Notes: generated by a model from the letters alone, not told the origin. A stretch of DNA of 64,000 nucleotides from Clavibacter sp. B3I6 (GCF_030816895.1 NZ_JAUSYL010000001.1:2108001-2172000), one strand, 5' to 3'; positions 1 to 10,080 are shown, numbered from the stretch's first letter. Numbers and translations: made by a program.

Positions 1-544
1 TGGAGTCGACCCCGCGCCACCCCTCGGCGGTCGTCGGGGTGGTGAATGCGGCCGGCGACTGGGCGGTCGTGCGGCGGAAGGCCTCGTGCTGCGTGGCGGG
101 ATCCGCGTCGTGGAGGAACCGGGCGCCGAACGACGCCGCGTCGAGACCGGCGAGCGCGAGGGCTCCGTGGCCGTCGTCGCCGATCGCGACCGGATCCGGC
201 TCGCCGCCCATGATGCCGCCCTGCGCGAGACCGGCTGCGGGCAGGTACGACGAGATCAGCACCAGATGGGCGACGGCCGGATGCGCGCCCGCCTCCGCGA
301 CGACCGTGCCGCCGTACGAGTGGCCTACGACGACCGCCTCGCCGACCTCGTCCAGCACGGCACGCAGCGCGACCGCGTCCTCGACGAGACCGCCCTCGGG
401 CCGCCCCGACGCCGTCTCCCCGCAGGACGGGAGCTCGACCGCGCGGCTGCGGATCCCGAGCCGCGCCTCGAGCAGATCGGCTGCCGGCCGCCACCACCAC
501 GCTCCGTCGCGCACCAGCGCTCCGTGCACGAAGACCAGTTCCAT
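1..544 (-). CDS. alpha/beta hydrolase, 3' end outside the window
   Basis: The first 181 codons are visible, starting at an ATG whose protein begins MELVFVHGALVRDGAWWW. This is the first beta strand of an alpha/beta hydrolase with an HG oxyanion motif (residues 6-7). The nucleophile elbow GHSYGG appears near residue 75, so the catalytic Ser is present. The acid and His residues may lie partly beyond the window edge. The layout resembles the small EstA/salicylate-esterase-like hydrolases of actinobacteria. The substrate cannot be predicted. It is read away from the cupin gene, with 150 bases between them that contain nothing I recognise. Confidence 0.8.
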   Translation of the reverse strand, partial: MELVFVHGALVRDGAWWWRPAADLLEARLGIRSRAVELPSCGETASGRPEGGLVEDAVALRAVLDEVGEAVVVGHSYGGTVVAEAGAHPAVAHLVLISSYLPAAGLAQGGIMGGEPDPVAIGDDGHGALALAGLDAASFGARFLHDADPATQHEAFRRTTAQSPAAFTTPTTAEGWRGVDS

Positions 545-694
545 GGGGCACCCGCTTCCCGCGCGGCGAGGATCCGCCCGCCCGGGTGGGCGGCGCCGCG
601 TCGCGCTGAGGCCGACGGTACGCGGCGCGCGGGCCGCGGTCGGGCCGTTCCGCTCACGGCGGAGCCGCCCCGCCGTCGAGGTCGCACCCGCGGA

Positions 695-1078
695 TCAGCG
701 GAAGCCGCCCACCTGCCGCTCGACCGGGACGGTGCCGGGCACGATCACGTCGCCGGTGTGCGCGGTGGTGACGGTCTCGATGAGGACGATCTCCACCTCC
801 TCGTCGGCGACCGGGTTGTGCTGCACGCCGCGGGGCACGACGTGGAACTGCCCGGGTCCGAGCACGACCTCCTGGTCGTCGGGCAGCTGGATGCGGAGCC
901 TGCCCGAGACCACGAGGAACATCTCGTCCTCGGCCTCGTGCGCGTGCCAGGTCAGCTCGCCCCGCAGCTTCGCGACCTTCACGTACTGGTCGTTCACCCG
1001 CCCGACGACCCGCGGCGTCCAGTGCGCGGTCACCTCGCGGAGCTCGGCGGCGAGGTCGGTCACGGGGAGCGGCGTCAT
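695..1078 (-). CDS. cupin-domain protein
   Basis: A 127-residue single-domain cupin. The first cupin motif is seen in GELTWHAHEAEDEMFLVVSG (His, His, Glu metal ligands). The second appears in GPGQFHVVPRGVQHNP. The family covers small metal-binding enzymes and sugar-binding proteins, often annotated mannose-6-phosphate-isomerase-like; no substrate can be assigned. The start at 1078 was chosen over an ATG 18 bases upstream because an AGGA lies about 9 bases before it and the protein then starts close to the fold. Confidence 0.8.
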   Translation of the reverse strand: MTPLPVTDLAAELREVTAHWTPRVVGRVNDQYVKVAKLRGELTWHAHEAEDEMFLVVSGRLRIQLPDDQEVVLGPGQFHVVPRGVQHNPVADEEVEIVLIETVTTAHTGDVIVPGTVPVERQVGGFR

Positions 1079-1148
1079 GGGTCCATCCTGCGGCACTCCC
1101 GGGGCCTCGGGCGCCCTTGCGCGGATCCGCCGCCGGGGCGATCCGGAG

Positions 1149-1367
1149 CTAGCGCATCCTGCGGAGGGCGACGGCGCAGAGGACGGCGATGACCACGAAG
1201 ACGGCCGCGGACACGAGGAGAGCGGCCCCCATCGCGGTCATCACCTCGCGGCCCTCGGCGGCAGTGAGGGCGAGCACGCCGACGACGGCCTGAGCGACCG
1301 CGACGACCGCCGCCGCGACGGCCAGCACCCGGAGAGCCGTGCGCGATCGTGCCGGGGAGTGCGTCAT
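1149..1367 (-). CDS. small two-helix membrane protein
   Basis: A 72-residue protein that I do not recognise. Two hydrophobic helices, about residues 13-35 and 44-66, are joined by a short acidic turn (AAEGREV). It ends in a basic tail (RRMR), which predicts cytoplasmic ends by the positive-inside rule. Codon third positions are G/C rich as in its neighbours, which supports a real gene. No clear Shine-Dalgarno sequence precedes the ATG. Confidence 0.55.
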   Translation of the reverse strand: MTHSPARSRTALRVLAVAAAVVAVAQAVVGVLALTAAEGREVMTAMGAALLVSAAVFVVIAVLCAVALRRMR

Positions 1368-1511
1368 CTCGCCGAGCCCCCCGAGAGGCTCCCGTCGACA
1401 TGGACATGGGAGCCGATCGGCGCCGTCGCGGCCTGCGCTTCCTGCTCGGCGCGGAAGGAGGGATCGGCCATGCGTCGGGTCATGCCCCGACCGTACGCGG
1501 TGGCGACGTTG

Positions 1512-3374
1512 CTACGCCTCCTCGTCGCGCCCGGTGACGGCCCGGCGGATGCGCGCGATCTCCACCTTCGGCACGCGGTCGGCGGTCAGGAGGCCGTTGG
1601 TCTCCTGCATCGTGTCGGTGAGCTGCGTGTAGCAGGACCCCGCGAGGATCCGGCTCATGCGGATGGCGTCGTAGAGCCCGGTGATGCGCGTGATCCAGTC
1701 GTCGCCGTCGACCGCGGCCGTGTAGCCCCAGCCGTCCTCGCGGGGGCCGCCCGGCTGGAAGTCCACGCCGCCGAACTCGGTGAGCATGAGCGGCTGGCCC
1801 GCGTACGCGACGCCGTCGACGAGGATGCGCCGCCCGCCCGGGCCCATGGTGGAGAGCAGGCGGTCGCGGGCGGCGTCGTCGGCGTAGGTGCCGGCGAGGA
1901 CGGATCCGACGCCCTCGTAGTCGTGGATGGAGACGATGTCGCTGGAGGTGTGCTCCCACCCGTCGTTCGAGATGACGGGCCGGGAGCCGTCGAGCGCGCG
2001 CGTGACGTCGGCGAGGGCGCGCGTGTACGCCTGCTGACGCGGATCCGACGGCACCTGCTGCACGCCCCAGCTCTCGTTGACCGGGACCCAGGTGACGATC
2101 GACGGGTGGGAGACGTCGCGCTCGACGGCGTCCATCCACTCGCGCATGAGCCGCTGGACGGCGGTGGGAGAGAAGGCGTAGGCATTGGGCGCCTCGCCCC
2201 ACACGAGGAGGCCGAGCCGGTCAGCCCAGTACAGGAAGCGCGGATCCTCGATCTTCTGGTGCATGCGGGCCGCGGTGAAGCCGAGCTCCTTGATGAGCTC
2301 CACCTCCTGCCGGTGCGCGTCGTACGAGGGCGCGGCGAGGTGCGACTGCGGCCAGTAGCCCTGGTCGAGCACGGAGCGCACGTCGTAGGGACGGTCGTTG
2401 AGGAGGAACGACCCGCGGTCCGTGGCGACCATGCGGAGCCCGAGGTAGGAGGCCACGGCGTCCACGGGGGCGCCGTCGGGCGCCACGAGCGTCACGGTGG
2501 CGTCGACGAGGCGCGGCTTCTCGGGGCTCCACTGCAGCTCGTCCTCGGCCTGGCCGTGCGCCTGGCGGACGACGGGGACGACGAGGTCGACCACCTCGGT
2601 CTCGGTCGGCACGGCGACCTCGACCGCGCCCAGGTCCTCGCCGCGCTCCTCCCAGCGGAGGGCGACGCGGACGCGCGAGCCCGCGGGCGCCCGGCCGCGG
2701 AGCGCGATCCCGAGCGACACGTGCGCGTGGTCGACCGGCACCCAGCGGAGCGCGCGGATCGCGACCTCCGGCACGGCCTCCAGCCACACGGTCTGCCAGA
2801 TCCCCGTGGTGCGGTGGTACCAGATGGCGTGCGGCGACTCGTGCCAGTCCTGCTTGCCGCGCGGCTGCGTGGCGTCGTGCGGGTCGTCCTCGGCGCGCAC
2901 GACGACCTCGTGATCCACGTTGCCGGCGACGTGCTCCGTCACGTCGAAGGAGAAGGGCGTGTGGCCGCCCTCGTGCTCGCCGACGAACGCGCCGTCGATC
3001 CACACGCGGGCGCGGTAGTCGACCGCGCCGAGGTGCAGGAGCACGCGGGGCGCGCGGTCCGACCGGCCGGCCTCCGCGAGATCCGCCGCCGTGATCGTGC
3101 GGGAGTACCAGACCACCCGGTGGAAGCCGGGCTCGGCGATGCCGGAGGCCTCGGACTCCGGCGGGAAGGGGACGAGGATCGACTGCGCGTCGCCGAAGCC
3201 GGCCGCCCAGCCCTCCGCGAGGCCGGCGTCCGCGTCGTCGTGGCGGAACGACCACGTGCCGTCGAGGTTCGCCCAGTCCGCGCGCATGACCTGCGGGCGC
3301 GGGTAGGAGCCGTCCTGCCGGGAGGCGGTGGGGAGGTCGGGTGGCGTCGTGGCGAGGGATGCGGCGGTGGACAT
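1512..3374 (-). CDS. glycoside hydrolase family 2 protein (beta-galactosidase/beta-glucuronidase-like)
   Basis: A 620-residue retaining glycoside hydrolase of the GH2 type. It has an N-terminal jelly-roll sugar-binding domain (about 25-210), an immunoglobulin-like domain (about 215-310) and a C-terminal TIM barrel. The acid/base Glu lies in PVNESWGV near residue 431 and the nucleophile Glu in LTEFGGV near 531. No signal peptide is seen, so it probably acts on imported oligosaccharides. The ATG at 3374 sits just inside a palindromic operator shared with the divergent LacI gene. Its association with a GH31 enzyme and an ABC importer suggests a beta-linked sugar removed from a larger glycoside. 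The exact sugar is unknown. Confidence 0.88.
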   Translation of the reverse strand: MSTAASLATTPPDLPTASRQDGSYPRPQVMRADWANLDGTWSFRHDDADAGLAEGWAAGFGDAQSILVPFPPESEASGIAEPGFHRVVWYSRTITAADLAEAGRSDRAPRVLLHLGAVDYRARVWIDGAFVGEHEGGHTPFSFDVTEHVAGNVDHEVVVRAEDDPHDATQPRGKQDWHESPHAIWYHRTTGIWQTVWLEAVPEVAIRALRWVPVDHAHVSLGIALRGRAPAGSRVRVALRWEERGEDLGAVEVAVPTETEVVDLVVPVVRQAHGQAEDELQWSPEKPRLVDATVTLVAPDGAPVDAVASYLGLRMVATDRGSFLLNDRPYDVRSVLDQGYWPQSHLAAPSYDAHRQEVELIKELGFTAARMHQKIEDPRFLYWADRLGLLVWGEAPNAYAFSPTAVQRLMREWMDAVERDVSHPSIVTWVPVNESWGVQQVPSDPRQQAYTRALADVTRALDGSRPVISNDGWEHTSSDIVSIHDYEGVGSVLAGTYADDAARDRLLSTMGPGGRRILVDGVAYAGQPLMLTEFGGVDFQPGGPREDGWGYTAAVDGDDWITRITGLYDAIRMSRILAGSCYTQLTDTMQETNGLLTADRVPKVEIARIRRAVTGRDEEA

Positions 3375-3384
3375 GGTGAACACT

Positions 3385-3398
3385 TTACAGCGCTGTAA
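3385..3398. promoter_or_regulatory. LacI-family operator, copy 1
   Basis: TTACAGCGCTGTAA is a perfect 14-base palindrome with the central CG typical of LacI-family operators. It lies in the 50-base gap between the divergent GH2 and LacI genes, so it could control both. Two imperfect copies stand before the importer operon and the PLP-enzyme gene. Confidence 0.75.
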
Positions 3399-3424
3399 CG
3401 GCATCGCGTCGATAGCATGCGGGA

Positions 3425-4438
3425 ATGGGACGGGTCACGCTGCAGGACGTCGCGGACCTCGCGGGCGTGTCGATGAAGACGGTCTCCAACGTCGTCAACG
3501 ACTACCAGCACATCAGCCCGGGCATGCGGGAGCGCGTGCGGTCCGCCATCGACGAGCTCGGCTACCGCCCGAACCGCTCGGGTCGGAGCCTCGCCACGGG
3601 CCGGTCGCGCATGATCGGGCTCGCGTTCCCGGACCTGCGGCGCCCCTACTTCGCGGAGCTCGCGCACGTCTTCGCCCGCGTCGCCCAGGCGCGCGGGTAC
3701 GGGATGGTGCTGATCGAGACGGGCGGCACCGCCGAGGGCGAGCGGGCGGTGCTCGACGACCGGGAGGCCGGGTTCGTCGACGGCCTCGTGATCCACCCGC
3801 AGTCGCTGACCGCGTCCGAGCTCGACGCGGTGCGCGGGGACGCAGCGGTCGTGTTCCTCGGCGAGGACCCCCAGCCCGCGGGATCCGACCAGGTCGCCGT
3901 GGACAACGTGGAAGCCGCGCGGTCGGCGGTCGCGCACCTCGTCGCGTCCGGGCGACGCCGCATCGGCTTCCTCGGCCACGAGCCCGACGACGTGTCCCGC
4001 ACGTCGGCCCTCCGGCTCGAGGGGTACCGCCGCGGACTCGACGACGCCGGCCTGGCGTTCGACGCCTCGCGGCTCGTCGCGCGCGAGGCGGGCGACGCCC
4101 TGGGCGCGGAGGAGGCCCTGACGGAGGCCCTCGACCGGGGCCTCGACGTCGACGCGCTGCTGTGCCGCGAGGACCTCGCCGCCATCGGCGCCCTCCGCGC
4201 GCTGCACCGGCGCGGGATCCGCGTGCCGGACGACGTGGCGGTCGTGGGCTGGGACGCGATCGAGCTCGGGGCGAGCGTCATGCCCAGCCTGACCTCCGTG
4301 GCGCCGGACACGCGCGAGCTCGCGGAGCGCGCCCTCGACCTGCTGCTGCAGCGGGTCGGCGGCGACGAGGAGCCGGGACGCCACGTGACCGTCGGCCACC
4401 GGCTGGTGCTGCGCGAGAGCGCGCCGGCCGTCCCCTGA
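3425..4438 (+). CDS. LacI-family transcriptional regulator
   Basis: A 337-residue regulator. The N-terminal helix-turn-helix and hinge (residues 4-58, TLQDVADLAGVSMKTVSNVV) are followed by a periplasmic-binding-protein-like effector domain (about 62-335). It is complete and of usual length. It is divergent from the GH2 gene across a palindromic operator and convergent with the GH31 gene, and so is the likely local repressor of locus A. The inducer is probably a sugar produced or imported by this locus. Autoregulation is likely because the operator lies just upstream of its own start. Confidence 0.92.
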   Translation: MGRVTLQDVADLAGVSMKTVSNVVNDYQHISPGMRERVRSAIDELGYRPNRSGRSLATGRSRMIGLAFPDLRRPYFAELAHVFARVAQARGYGMVLIETGGTAEGERAVLDDREAGFVDGLVIHPQSLTASELDAVRGDAAVVFLGEDPQPAGSDQVAVDNVEAARSAVAHLVASGRRRIGFLGHEPDDVSRTSALRLEGYRRGLDDAGLAFDASRLVAREAGDALGAEEALTEALDRGLDVDALLCREDLAAIGALRALHRRGIRVPDDVAVVGWDAIELGASVMPSLTSVAPDTRELAERALDLLLQRVGGDEEPGRHVTVGHRLVLRESAPAVP

Positions 4439-4456
4439 CGACCGGCGGCGCCCCGC

Positions 4457-6908
4457 TCAGACGTCGGCCGAGGTCACCGACCCGAGGACCTCGGCGACGG
4501 CCCGCGATGACGGACGCCGGGAGGTCGACCGCCTGCAGCTCGACCAGCCGGTCGGCGGTCGCGCGTCCGCTGCTGACCACGCCCCACGCCTCCAGCTTCT
4601 CGGGGTTGCCGGCCTGCGCCTCCTCGAGGATCACGCGGGCGGCCTCGGTCGGATCCACCCCGACGCGCAGGGGGCCGGTGCGGACGACGGCGTCCGCGGA
4701 GGCTACGTCGACGCTCCACCGGCCGTCCCGGCCGCGCACCTCGACGGCGACGCCGTCCACGGTGACGGGCGACGCGGGGAGCAGCGCGAGGAACGTCGCG
4801 GTGTAGACGCGGCCCGCGGGGATGACGCCGTGGGGATCCTGCCGCTCGATCCGCAGCTCGCCGGCCGGATCCCACGCGAAGGCCGTGCGCGCGCTGCCCG
4901 CGGCCGTCGCGGAGGCGGACCCGGCGGCCCGATCGCGGGCGGACCGGTCGTCGGCGGCCCGGTCGTCGGCGGCCTCGGCGTCCTCGACGAGCACGAAGCG
5001 CCCGGCCGCGGCGGGCGCCACGACGACCTCGAGGTGCGCGGGGTTCCGGGTGGCGTCGAGCTCCGTCGTGGCGTCGAGGGGGAGGATCCCGCCGGCGCGG
5101 AGGAGCACCGGGACGCTCGCGATGGTGCGGTGCAGCTCGATGGTGCGGTCGCCGCGGTAGACGGTGCCGGTGACGAGGTCGGTCCACAGCCCGGCGGGGA
5201 GCCAGGCGCGGGTGCTGCCGCGCCGGGACGCCGGATCGCGCGGGGTCGTGATCGGCGCGACGACCAGCTCGGACCCGAGCTCGTACTGGTTCGGCACCGT
5301 GTACGCCTCCTGCCGCCGGGGCTCCGCGTGGTACATCGGCCGGACGAGCGGCACCCCCTCCTCCGCGGCGCGGTGGTTCATCGTGTGCAGGTAGGGGACG
5401 AGGCGGTGCCGGAGCCGCAGGGCGTCGTCCATCGCCGCGCGGTGCTCGGCCGGGAACAGCCAGGGCTCCTTGCGGATGAACGGGTTGTTCGCCGAGTGCA
5501 GCCGCGTGATGGGCGACAGCACGCCGAACTGGACCCACCGCGTGGCGAGCTCATCGTCGCGGATCCCGCGCGTGTGGCCGCCGATGTCGTGGCTCCACCA
5601 GCTGTAGCCGATGTTCGAGGCGGTGGCCGTGAACTCGGGCTGGAAGTCGAGGGAGGCCCACGAGACGACGGCGTCGCCGGAGAACCCGACGGCGTAGCGG
5701 TGGCTGCCGGGACCCGCGTACCGGGAGAAGGTCATGCCGGATCCGCCGTCGCGGGCCGCGTCGAGGTGGTGGAAGTGGTTGAGCACCCAGAGCGGGTCGA
5801 CGCCGGGCAGGTCGGAGGTGCGGCCCTGCTGCCAGTCGATCCACCAGAAGTCGACGCCCTGCTCCTCGAGCGGGTGGTGCAGCTCGCGGAAGTACGCCTC
5901 GAGGAAGGCGGGGTCGGTCGGCGAGAACGGCACCGGCGCCTCGGTCGCGGGGTCGATGCCGACGGCGCGCGCGATCTCGGGGTAGCGGTCCTCGAAGGCG
6001 CGGACGCCGTCCGCGGGGTGCAGGTTGAGGGTCGTGCGCATGCCGCGCCGGTGCAGCTCGGCGAGGAACGCCGCGGGGTCGGGGAAGAGCGACGGCTCCC
6101 ACGAGTAGCCCGTCCAGCCGTTCCCGAAGCGGGACGGCACCGAGTCGACGCGGTGCCAGTCCATGTCGATGACGGCGACGGACAGCGGCACGCCCTCCTC
6201 CTCGAAGCGGTCCAGGAGGGCGAGGTAGGAGTCGTCGCTGTAGGGGTGGTAGCGGCTCCACCAGGTGCCGAGCGCCCACCGGGGCAGGAGCATCGGGTCG
6301 CCCGACACGGCGTAGAGGGCGCGCACGGCGTCGGCGTGGTCGCGCCCGTGGACGAACACGTAGAGGTCCTCCTGCCCGGGGCGCCGCGAGCCGATCCACC
6401 CGTCGTCCTCGAAGAGCATCGACGCGGCGTCGTCCACGATCGCGATGCCGTCCGGCGCGACGACGCCGGACTCGAGGTCGGTCCGGCCGTCGACGTCGTC
6501 GAGGGTGCGGGCGGTGCCGCCGAGGTCGCGGGTCGGCTCCCCGTGCCGCCACCGTCCGGCGTCGGCGCCGATCACCTCGACGACGAGGCCGCTGGAGGAG
6601 AAGGGGCCGCCGTCGTAGCGGAGGCGCGCGCGGCGGGTCGTGACCGTGACGCCGTCGCCGTGCCGCTCGGCGGTGAACGACGCCGCGGGGAGGTCGCGGC
6701 GGATCGCGAAGGCCGACGCGCGGTCCTCCGGGCCCGCTCCCGGCACGGACGGGTCCCAGCGCTCGACGCGGAGGAGGCCCTCGGTGAGCACGGTGACGCG
6801 CCACCCGTCCCCGTGGATCTGCTGCTCGGCGCGCGCGACGGGCGCGCTCTCCGGGAGGGGGCGGATGGTGCGGGTGCCCGTGGTCGTGGATCGGACGGGT
6901 GCGGTCAT
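4457..6908 (-). CDS. glycoside hydrolase family 31 protein, reading frame shifted near the C-terminus
   Basis: A GH31 alpha-glucosidase/alpha-xylosidase-type enzyme of about 815 residues: beta-sandwich N-domain, TIM barrel and beta-rich C-terminal domains. The nucleophile Asp is in WWIDWQQG near residue 357 and the acid/base Asp in GFSGDAVVSW near 411. No signal peptide is seen. The uninterrupted frame runs on to 4278, across the end of the LacI gene on the other strand, with atypical codon use. Removing one base from the C run at 4501-4503 restores a normal tail (VIAAVAEVLGSVTSADV) that stops at 4457, leaving an 18-base convergent gap to the LacI gene. That repaired end is given here. It is followed by the importer genes upstream in the same direction, and so probably forms the last gene of the operon. 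Confidence 0.85.
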
Positions 6909-6936
6909 GGTGCTCCTCGGGCTGGATGCGGTGGGG

Positions 6937-7818
6937 TCAGCTCTTCACGGCGCCCTGGGTCACGCCGCTGATGACCCAGCGCTGCGCGATCAGGTAGACG
7001 ATGATCGTCGGCGCCATGGCCATCAGGTACGACGCGAAGGCGACGTTGTAGTCGGTGCCGAACTGGCTCTGGAAGATGTTCTGCACGACGGGGAGCGTCT
7101 GCAGGGCGGGGTCGGCCGTGATGAGCGACGGCAGCATGAAGTCGTTCCACGACGCGAGGAAGGCGAAGATGCCGACCGTGGCGTTCATGGGCGCGAGCAG
7201 CGGGAAGACGATGCGCCAGAAGACCTGCCACGTGCTCGCGCCGTCGATGCGGGCGCTCTCCTCGAGCTCGAGGGGGATCGAGCGGAGGTAGGCCGAGTAG
7301 AGCAGCACGCTGAAGGACAGCTGGAACATGGCGTGCAGGATCCCGACGCCCACGGGCCCGTCGAGGCCGAGGATCGCCGTGAGCTGGATCTGCGGCAGCG
7401 CGACCACGGGGAACGGCAGGAAGAGGGCGGCCAGCAGGTAGTACAGCGCCCAGCGGAAGAAGCGGTGGTCCCAGTTGCGGACGACCGCGTAGGCGGCGAC
7501 GGAGCTGAGCAGCAGCGTGAGGACGACGGCGATGGCCGCGACGAGGAGTGAGACCCCGAAGGAGACGGGGAAGCGCGTCAGCTCCCAGGCGACGGCGAAG
7601 CTCTCCGGGTTGAACGGGGCGGGGAGCGAGAAGACGTTGCCGTCCGCCGACTGCGCGCTCGTCTTTAAGGCCATGCTCACGGTCGCGTAGAGCGGCAGGA
7701 GCACGGTGAGCGACGCGAGGATCAGCAGGATCGTGACCGGCCAGCTCCTCCGGTTGAGGCGCTTCCGGTGCGCGTCGCCCGCGGTCGCGTGCGTGCGTGG
7801 AGCTCGGGTGGAGGTCAC
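6937..7818 (-). CDS. carbohydrate ABC transporter permease, MalG/AraQ type
   Basis: A 293-residue inner-membrane permease of a CUT1-type sugar importer with about six transmembrane helices. The cytoplasmic EAA loop that contacts the ATPase reads EESARIDGASTWQVFWRIVF. The start is a GTG whose last bases overlap the stop of the previous permease (GTGA, 7815-7818), so translation is probably coupled. It works with the binding protein at 8788 and the permease at 7815. No ATPase gene lies nearby, so a shared MsiK-like ATPase elsewhere in the genome is likely (inference). Confidence 0.9.
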   Translation of the reverse strand: MTSTRAPRTHATAGDAHRKRLNRRSWPVTILLILASLTVLLPLYATVSMALKTSAQSADGNVFSLPAPFNPESFAVAWELTRFPVSFGVSLLVAAIAVVLTLLLSSVAAYAVVRNWDHRFFRWALYYLLAALFLPFPVVALPQIQLTAILGLDGPVGVGILHAMFQLSFSVLLYSAYLRSIPLELEESARIDGASTWQVFWRIVFPLLAPMNATVGIFAFLASWNDFMLPSLITADPALQTLPVVQNIFQSQFGTDYNVAFASYLMAMAPTIIVYLIAQRWVISGVTQGAVKS

Positions 7819-8750
7819 AGTCGGACCGCCCTTCCGCGGGTGGCGATGAGCTGGATGACGGAGATGATCAGCGTCACGATGAAGAAGACGGACGCGTTGG
7901 CCATCTGGTACGCGTAGTCGCCTCCGGTGAACCCGCTGAAGATCGTCATGGCGACGCTGCGGGTGGCGGTGCCGGGGCCGCCGCCGGTGAGGCCGACGAT
8001 GACGTCGTAGGCGCCGAGGTAGCCCTTGACGCCGAGGACCGTGTTGATGAGGACGAAGCCGGCGATCAGCGGCAGCGTGATGGTGCGGAACTGCATCCAC
8101 CCGGTCGCGCCGTCGAGGGAGCTCGCCTCGTAGAGGTCGGCGGAGATCGCGGTGAGGCCGGCCGTGTAGACGAGCAGGGCGCCGGGGATGGTCTGCCAGG
8201 CGCTGACGATGACGATGGAGAGCCACGCGAGGTTCGGATCCCCGAGGATGCTCTCCTCCAGCGGGCCGAAGCCGACCGCCTGCGCGAGCGCCGGCAGCGA
8301 GTTGGAGAAGAGGAAGTTGAAGACGTAGGCGACGACGATGCCGGACACGACCATCGGGATCACCAGGATGCTCCGCAGAGGTGCGGCGAACCGGATGCGG
8401 CTCGACAGCGCGACGGCGAGCGACAGGGCGATCACCTGGGCGATGAGCACCGTGACCACGGCGAACCCGATGGTGAACCCGTAGGAGGCGAGGATGCTCG
8501 GGTCGGAGAAGAGGGTGGCGTAGTTCCGCAGGCCGAGGAACGACCAGGCGCCGTAGCCGACGTAGTCGGTGAAGCTGTAGAGGATGCCGATGACGGCGGG
8601 CCCGACCACGAACGCCGTGAACAGCACGAGCGCCGGCACGAGGAAGACGTAGTAGAGGAACTGCGGCCGCCTCCTGCCGGTGCGGCGCGCAGCCGTCCGA
8701 GGGGGCGGCGGCGCGGCCGTCATGGGCGCGAGCGGGGTCTGGACGGTCAT
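7815..8750 (-). CDS. carbohydrate ABC transporter permease, MalF/UgpA type
   Basis: A 311-residue membrane permease with an N-terminal cytoplasmic stretch, a first helix near residues 33-55 and the EAA loop EASSLDGATGWMQFRTITLP. It pairs with the following permease to make the heterodimeric channel of the locus A importer. The ATG at 8750 lies 37 bases after the binding-protein gene. Confidence 0.9.
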   Translation of the reverse strand: MTVQTPLAPMTAAPPPPRTAARRTGRRRPQFLYYVFLVPALVLFTAFVVGPAVIGILYSFTDYVGYGAWSFLGLRNYATLFSDPSILASYGFTIGFAVVTVLIAQVIALSLAVALSSRIRFAAPLRSILVIPMVVSGIVVAYVFNFLFSNSLPALAQAVGFGPLEESILGDPNLAWLSIVIVSAWQTIPGALLVYTAGLTAISADLYEASSLDGATGWMQFRTITLPLIAGFVLINTVLGVKGYLGAYDVIVGLTGGGPGTATRSVAMTIFSGFTGGDYAYQMANASVFFIVTLIISVIQLIATRGRAVRL

Positions 8751-8787
8751 CGTCGCTCCTCGGAGGGGTCGGTCGTGCCGGTGCGGG

Positions 8788-10080
8788 TCATACGAGGGCG
8801 TCCCGTCCGGCGACGAGGCGCCAGTCGGCGTCGAGCTGGCGGAGCATGCCCTCGAAGTCGCCGCTCCGGGTCGCCGACTGGAGGTAGTTGCCGAGGGGGA
8901 TCGACGCGGGCACGAAGGTGCCGGCCCCCTGGTAGAAGGCGGCGGAGTCGATGTAGGGCTGCAGCCCGGCGACGCGCTCGTCGGTCTGCGGCGGGGCGTC
9001 GGCGGTGGTCGAGTACGCGAGGTTGTCGCGGTTGTACGCGTCGATGATCTCCGGCCGCATGAGGAACTCGACGAGCTCGACGGCCTCGTCGCGGTGCGCG
9101 GTGCCCGTCGGGATGTAGAGGCCGAGGTCGATGTTCACGCGCGCCTTCCGGTCCGCGGGATCCTCCGAGACGGGGAGCGCGAAGGTGCCGACCTCGAGGT
9201 CCTCGTCGATGAGGGCGATCTGGCTGAGCGCCCAGGGGCCCTGCAGGTACATGGCCGCCTCGCCCTTGCCGAAGGCGAGGTTGCCGTCGGCGTAGGTGCG
9301 CACGGCGTGGTCGGGGTTGAAGAACGAGGAGACGACCTTCGCGCGCTCCATCGGCACGGCGAGCGTGCTCTGGAACGACACCTCCGAGTCGGGGCCGACG
9401 TCGGTGCCGAGCGCCTGCATCCGCCCGAAGAAGGCGCCGGTGTCGACGAGGCTCCCGACGGAGTAGTCGAACAGGCCCTGCCAGAGGGTCCAGGTGTCGC
9501 GGTCCGTGGCGTAGATCGGGGTGATGTCGGTCTTCTGGATCTCCGTGCAGACGTCGACGAACTGGGACCAGGTCTCCGGTACGGGAAGCCCCATGTCGGC
9601 GAAGATGCGCTTGTTGTAGATGACCCCCGCGGCGGTGAGCGAGTACGGGAGCACGCTGGTCCGGCCGGGGTAGGTGGCGTACTGAGTGGCGAGCTTCGCG
9701 ACGTCGGGTCGGATCCGCTCCGCCGACGGCAGCTCGGACAGGTCGCTGAGGACGCCGCGCCCGATGTAGCGGGCGAGCTCCAGGTTCGTGTTGAAGCAGC
9801 CGACGTCCGCGGGCTGGCGGCGGACGAACTGCGGGGCGATGGAGGCGGTGGCGTCGTGGACGACGCGGATGCCGCCGTGCTCCTGCTCGAACCGGCGGAG
9901 GAGGTCGTCGAAGTAGGCGATGACCTCCTGCTTCTGCTCGTAGAAGCCGATGGTCGTCGTGCCGCCCGTGCCGCCGGCGGAGGGGGCGCATCCAGCGAGC
10001 CCGAGCGCGGCGAGGGCGCCGGAGCCGGCGAGGAACGTCCGTCTGCTCAGCGGTGCGTGCGATTCTGCGGTCCTGCTCAC
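8788..10080 (-). CDS. sugar ABC transporter substrate-binding lipoprotein
   Basis: A 430-residue family-1 extracellular solute-binding protein. The N-terminus has a twin-arginine motif (SRRTFLAG, residues 12-19) followed by a lipobox with Cys at 31 (GLAGC), predicting Tat export and lipidation. The start is a GTG with a clear AAGGAG seven bases before it. The gene heads the operon of binding protein, two permeases and GH31, behind an imperfect copy of the locus operator. It should capture the oligosaccharide later cleaved by the GH31 and GH2 enzymes; the ligand cannot be read from sequence. Confidence 0.9.
   Translation of the reverse strand: MSRTAESHAPLSRRTFLAGSGALAALGLAGCAPSAGGTGGTTTIGFYEQKQEVIAYFDDLLRRFEQEHGGIRVVHDATASIAPQFVRRQPADVGCFNTNLELARYIGRGVLSDLSELPSAERIRPDVAKLATQYATYPGRTSVLPYSLTAAGVIYNKRIFADMGLPVPETWSQFVDVCTEIQKTDITPIYATDRDTWTLWQGLFDYSVGSLVDTGAFFGRMQALGTDVGPDSEVSFQSTLAVPMERAKVVSSFFNPDHAVRTYADGNLAFGKGEAAMYLQGPWALSQIALIDEDLEVGTFALPVSEDPADRKARVNIDLGLYIPTGTAHRDEAVELVEFLMRPEIIDAYNRDNLAYSTTADAPPQTDERVAGLQPYIDSAAFYQGAGTFVPASIPLGNYLQSATRSGDFEGMLRQLDADWRLVAGRDALV

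Noticed and set aside
39..3398. A 1119-codon open frame on the plus strand
   Set aside because: It is antisense to the hydrolase, cupin and GH2 genes. Its composition (Arg, Ala, Val, Glu rich) and lack of any motif are typical of an antisense shadow in GC-rich DNA.
4830..6971. A 713-codon plus-strand frame over GH31
   Set aside because: The minus strand encodes a GH31 enzyme with both catalytic residues; this frame is its shadow.
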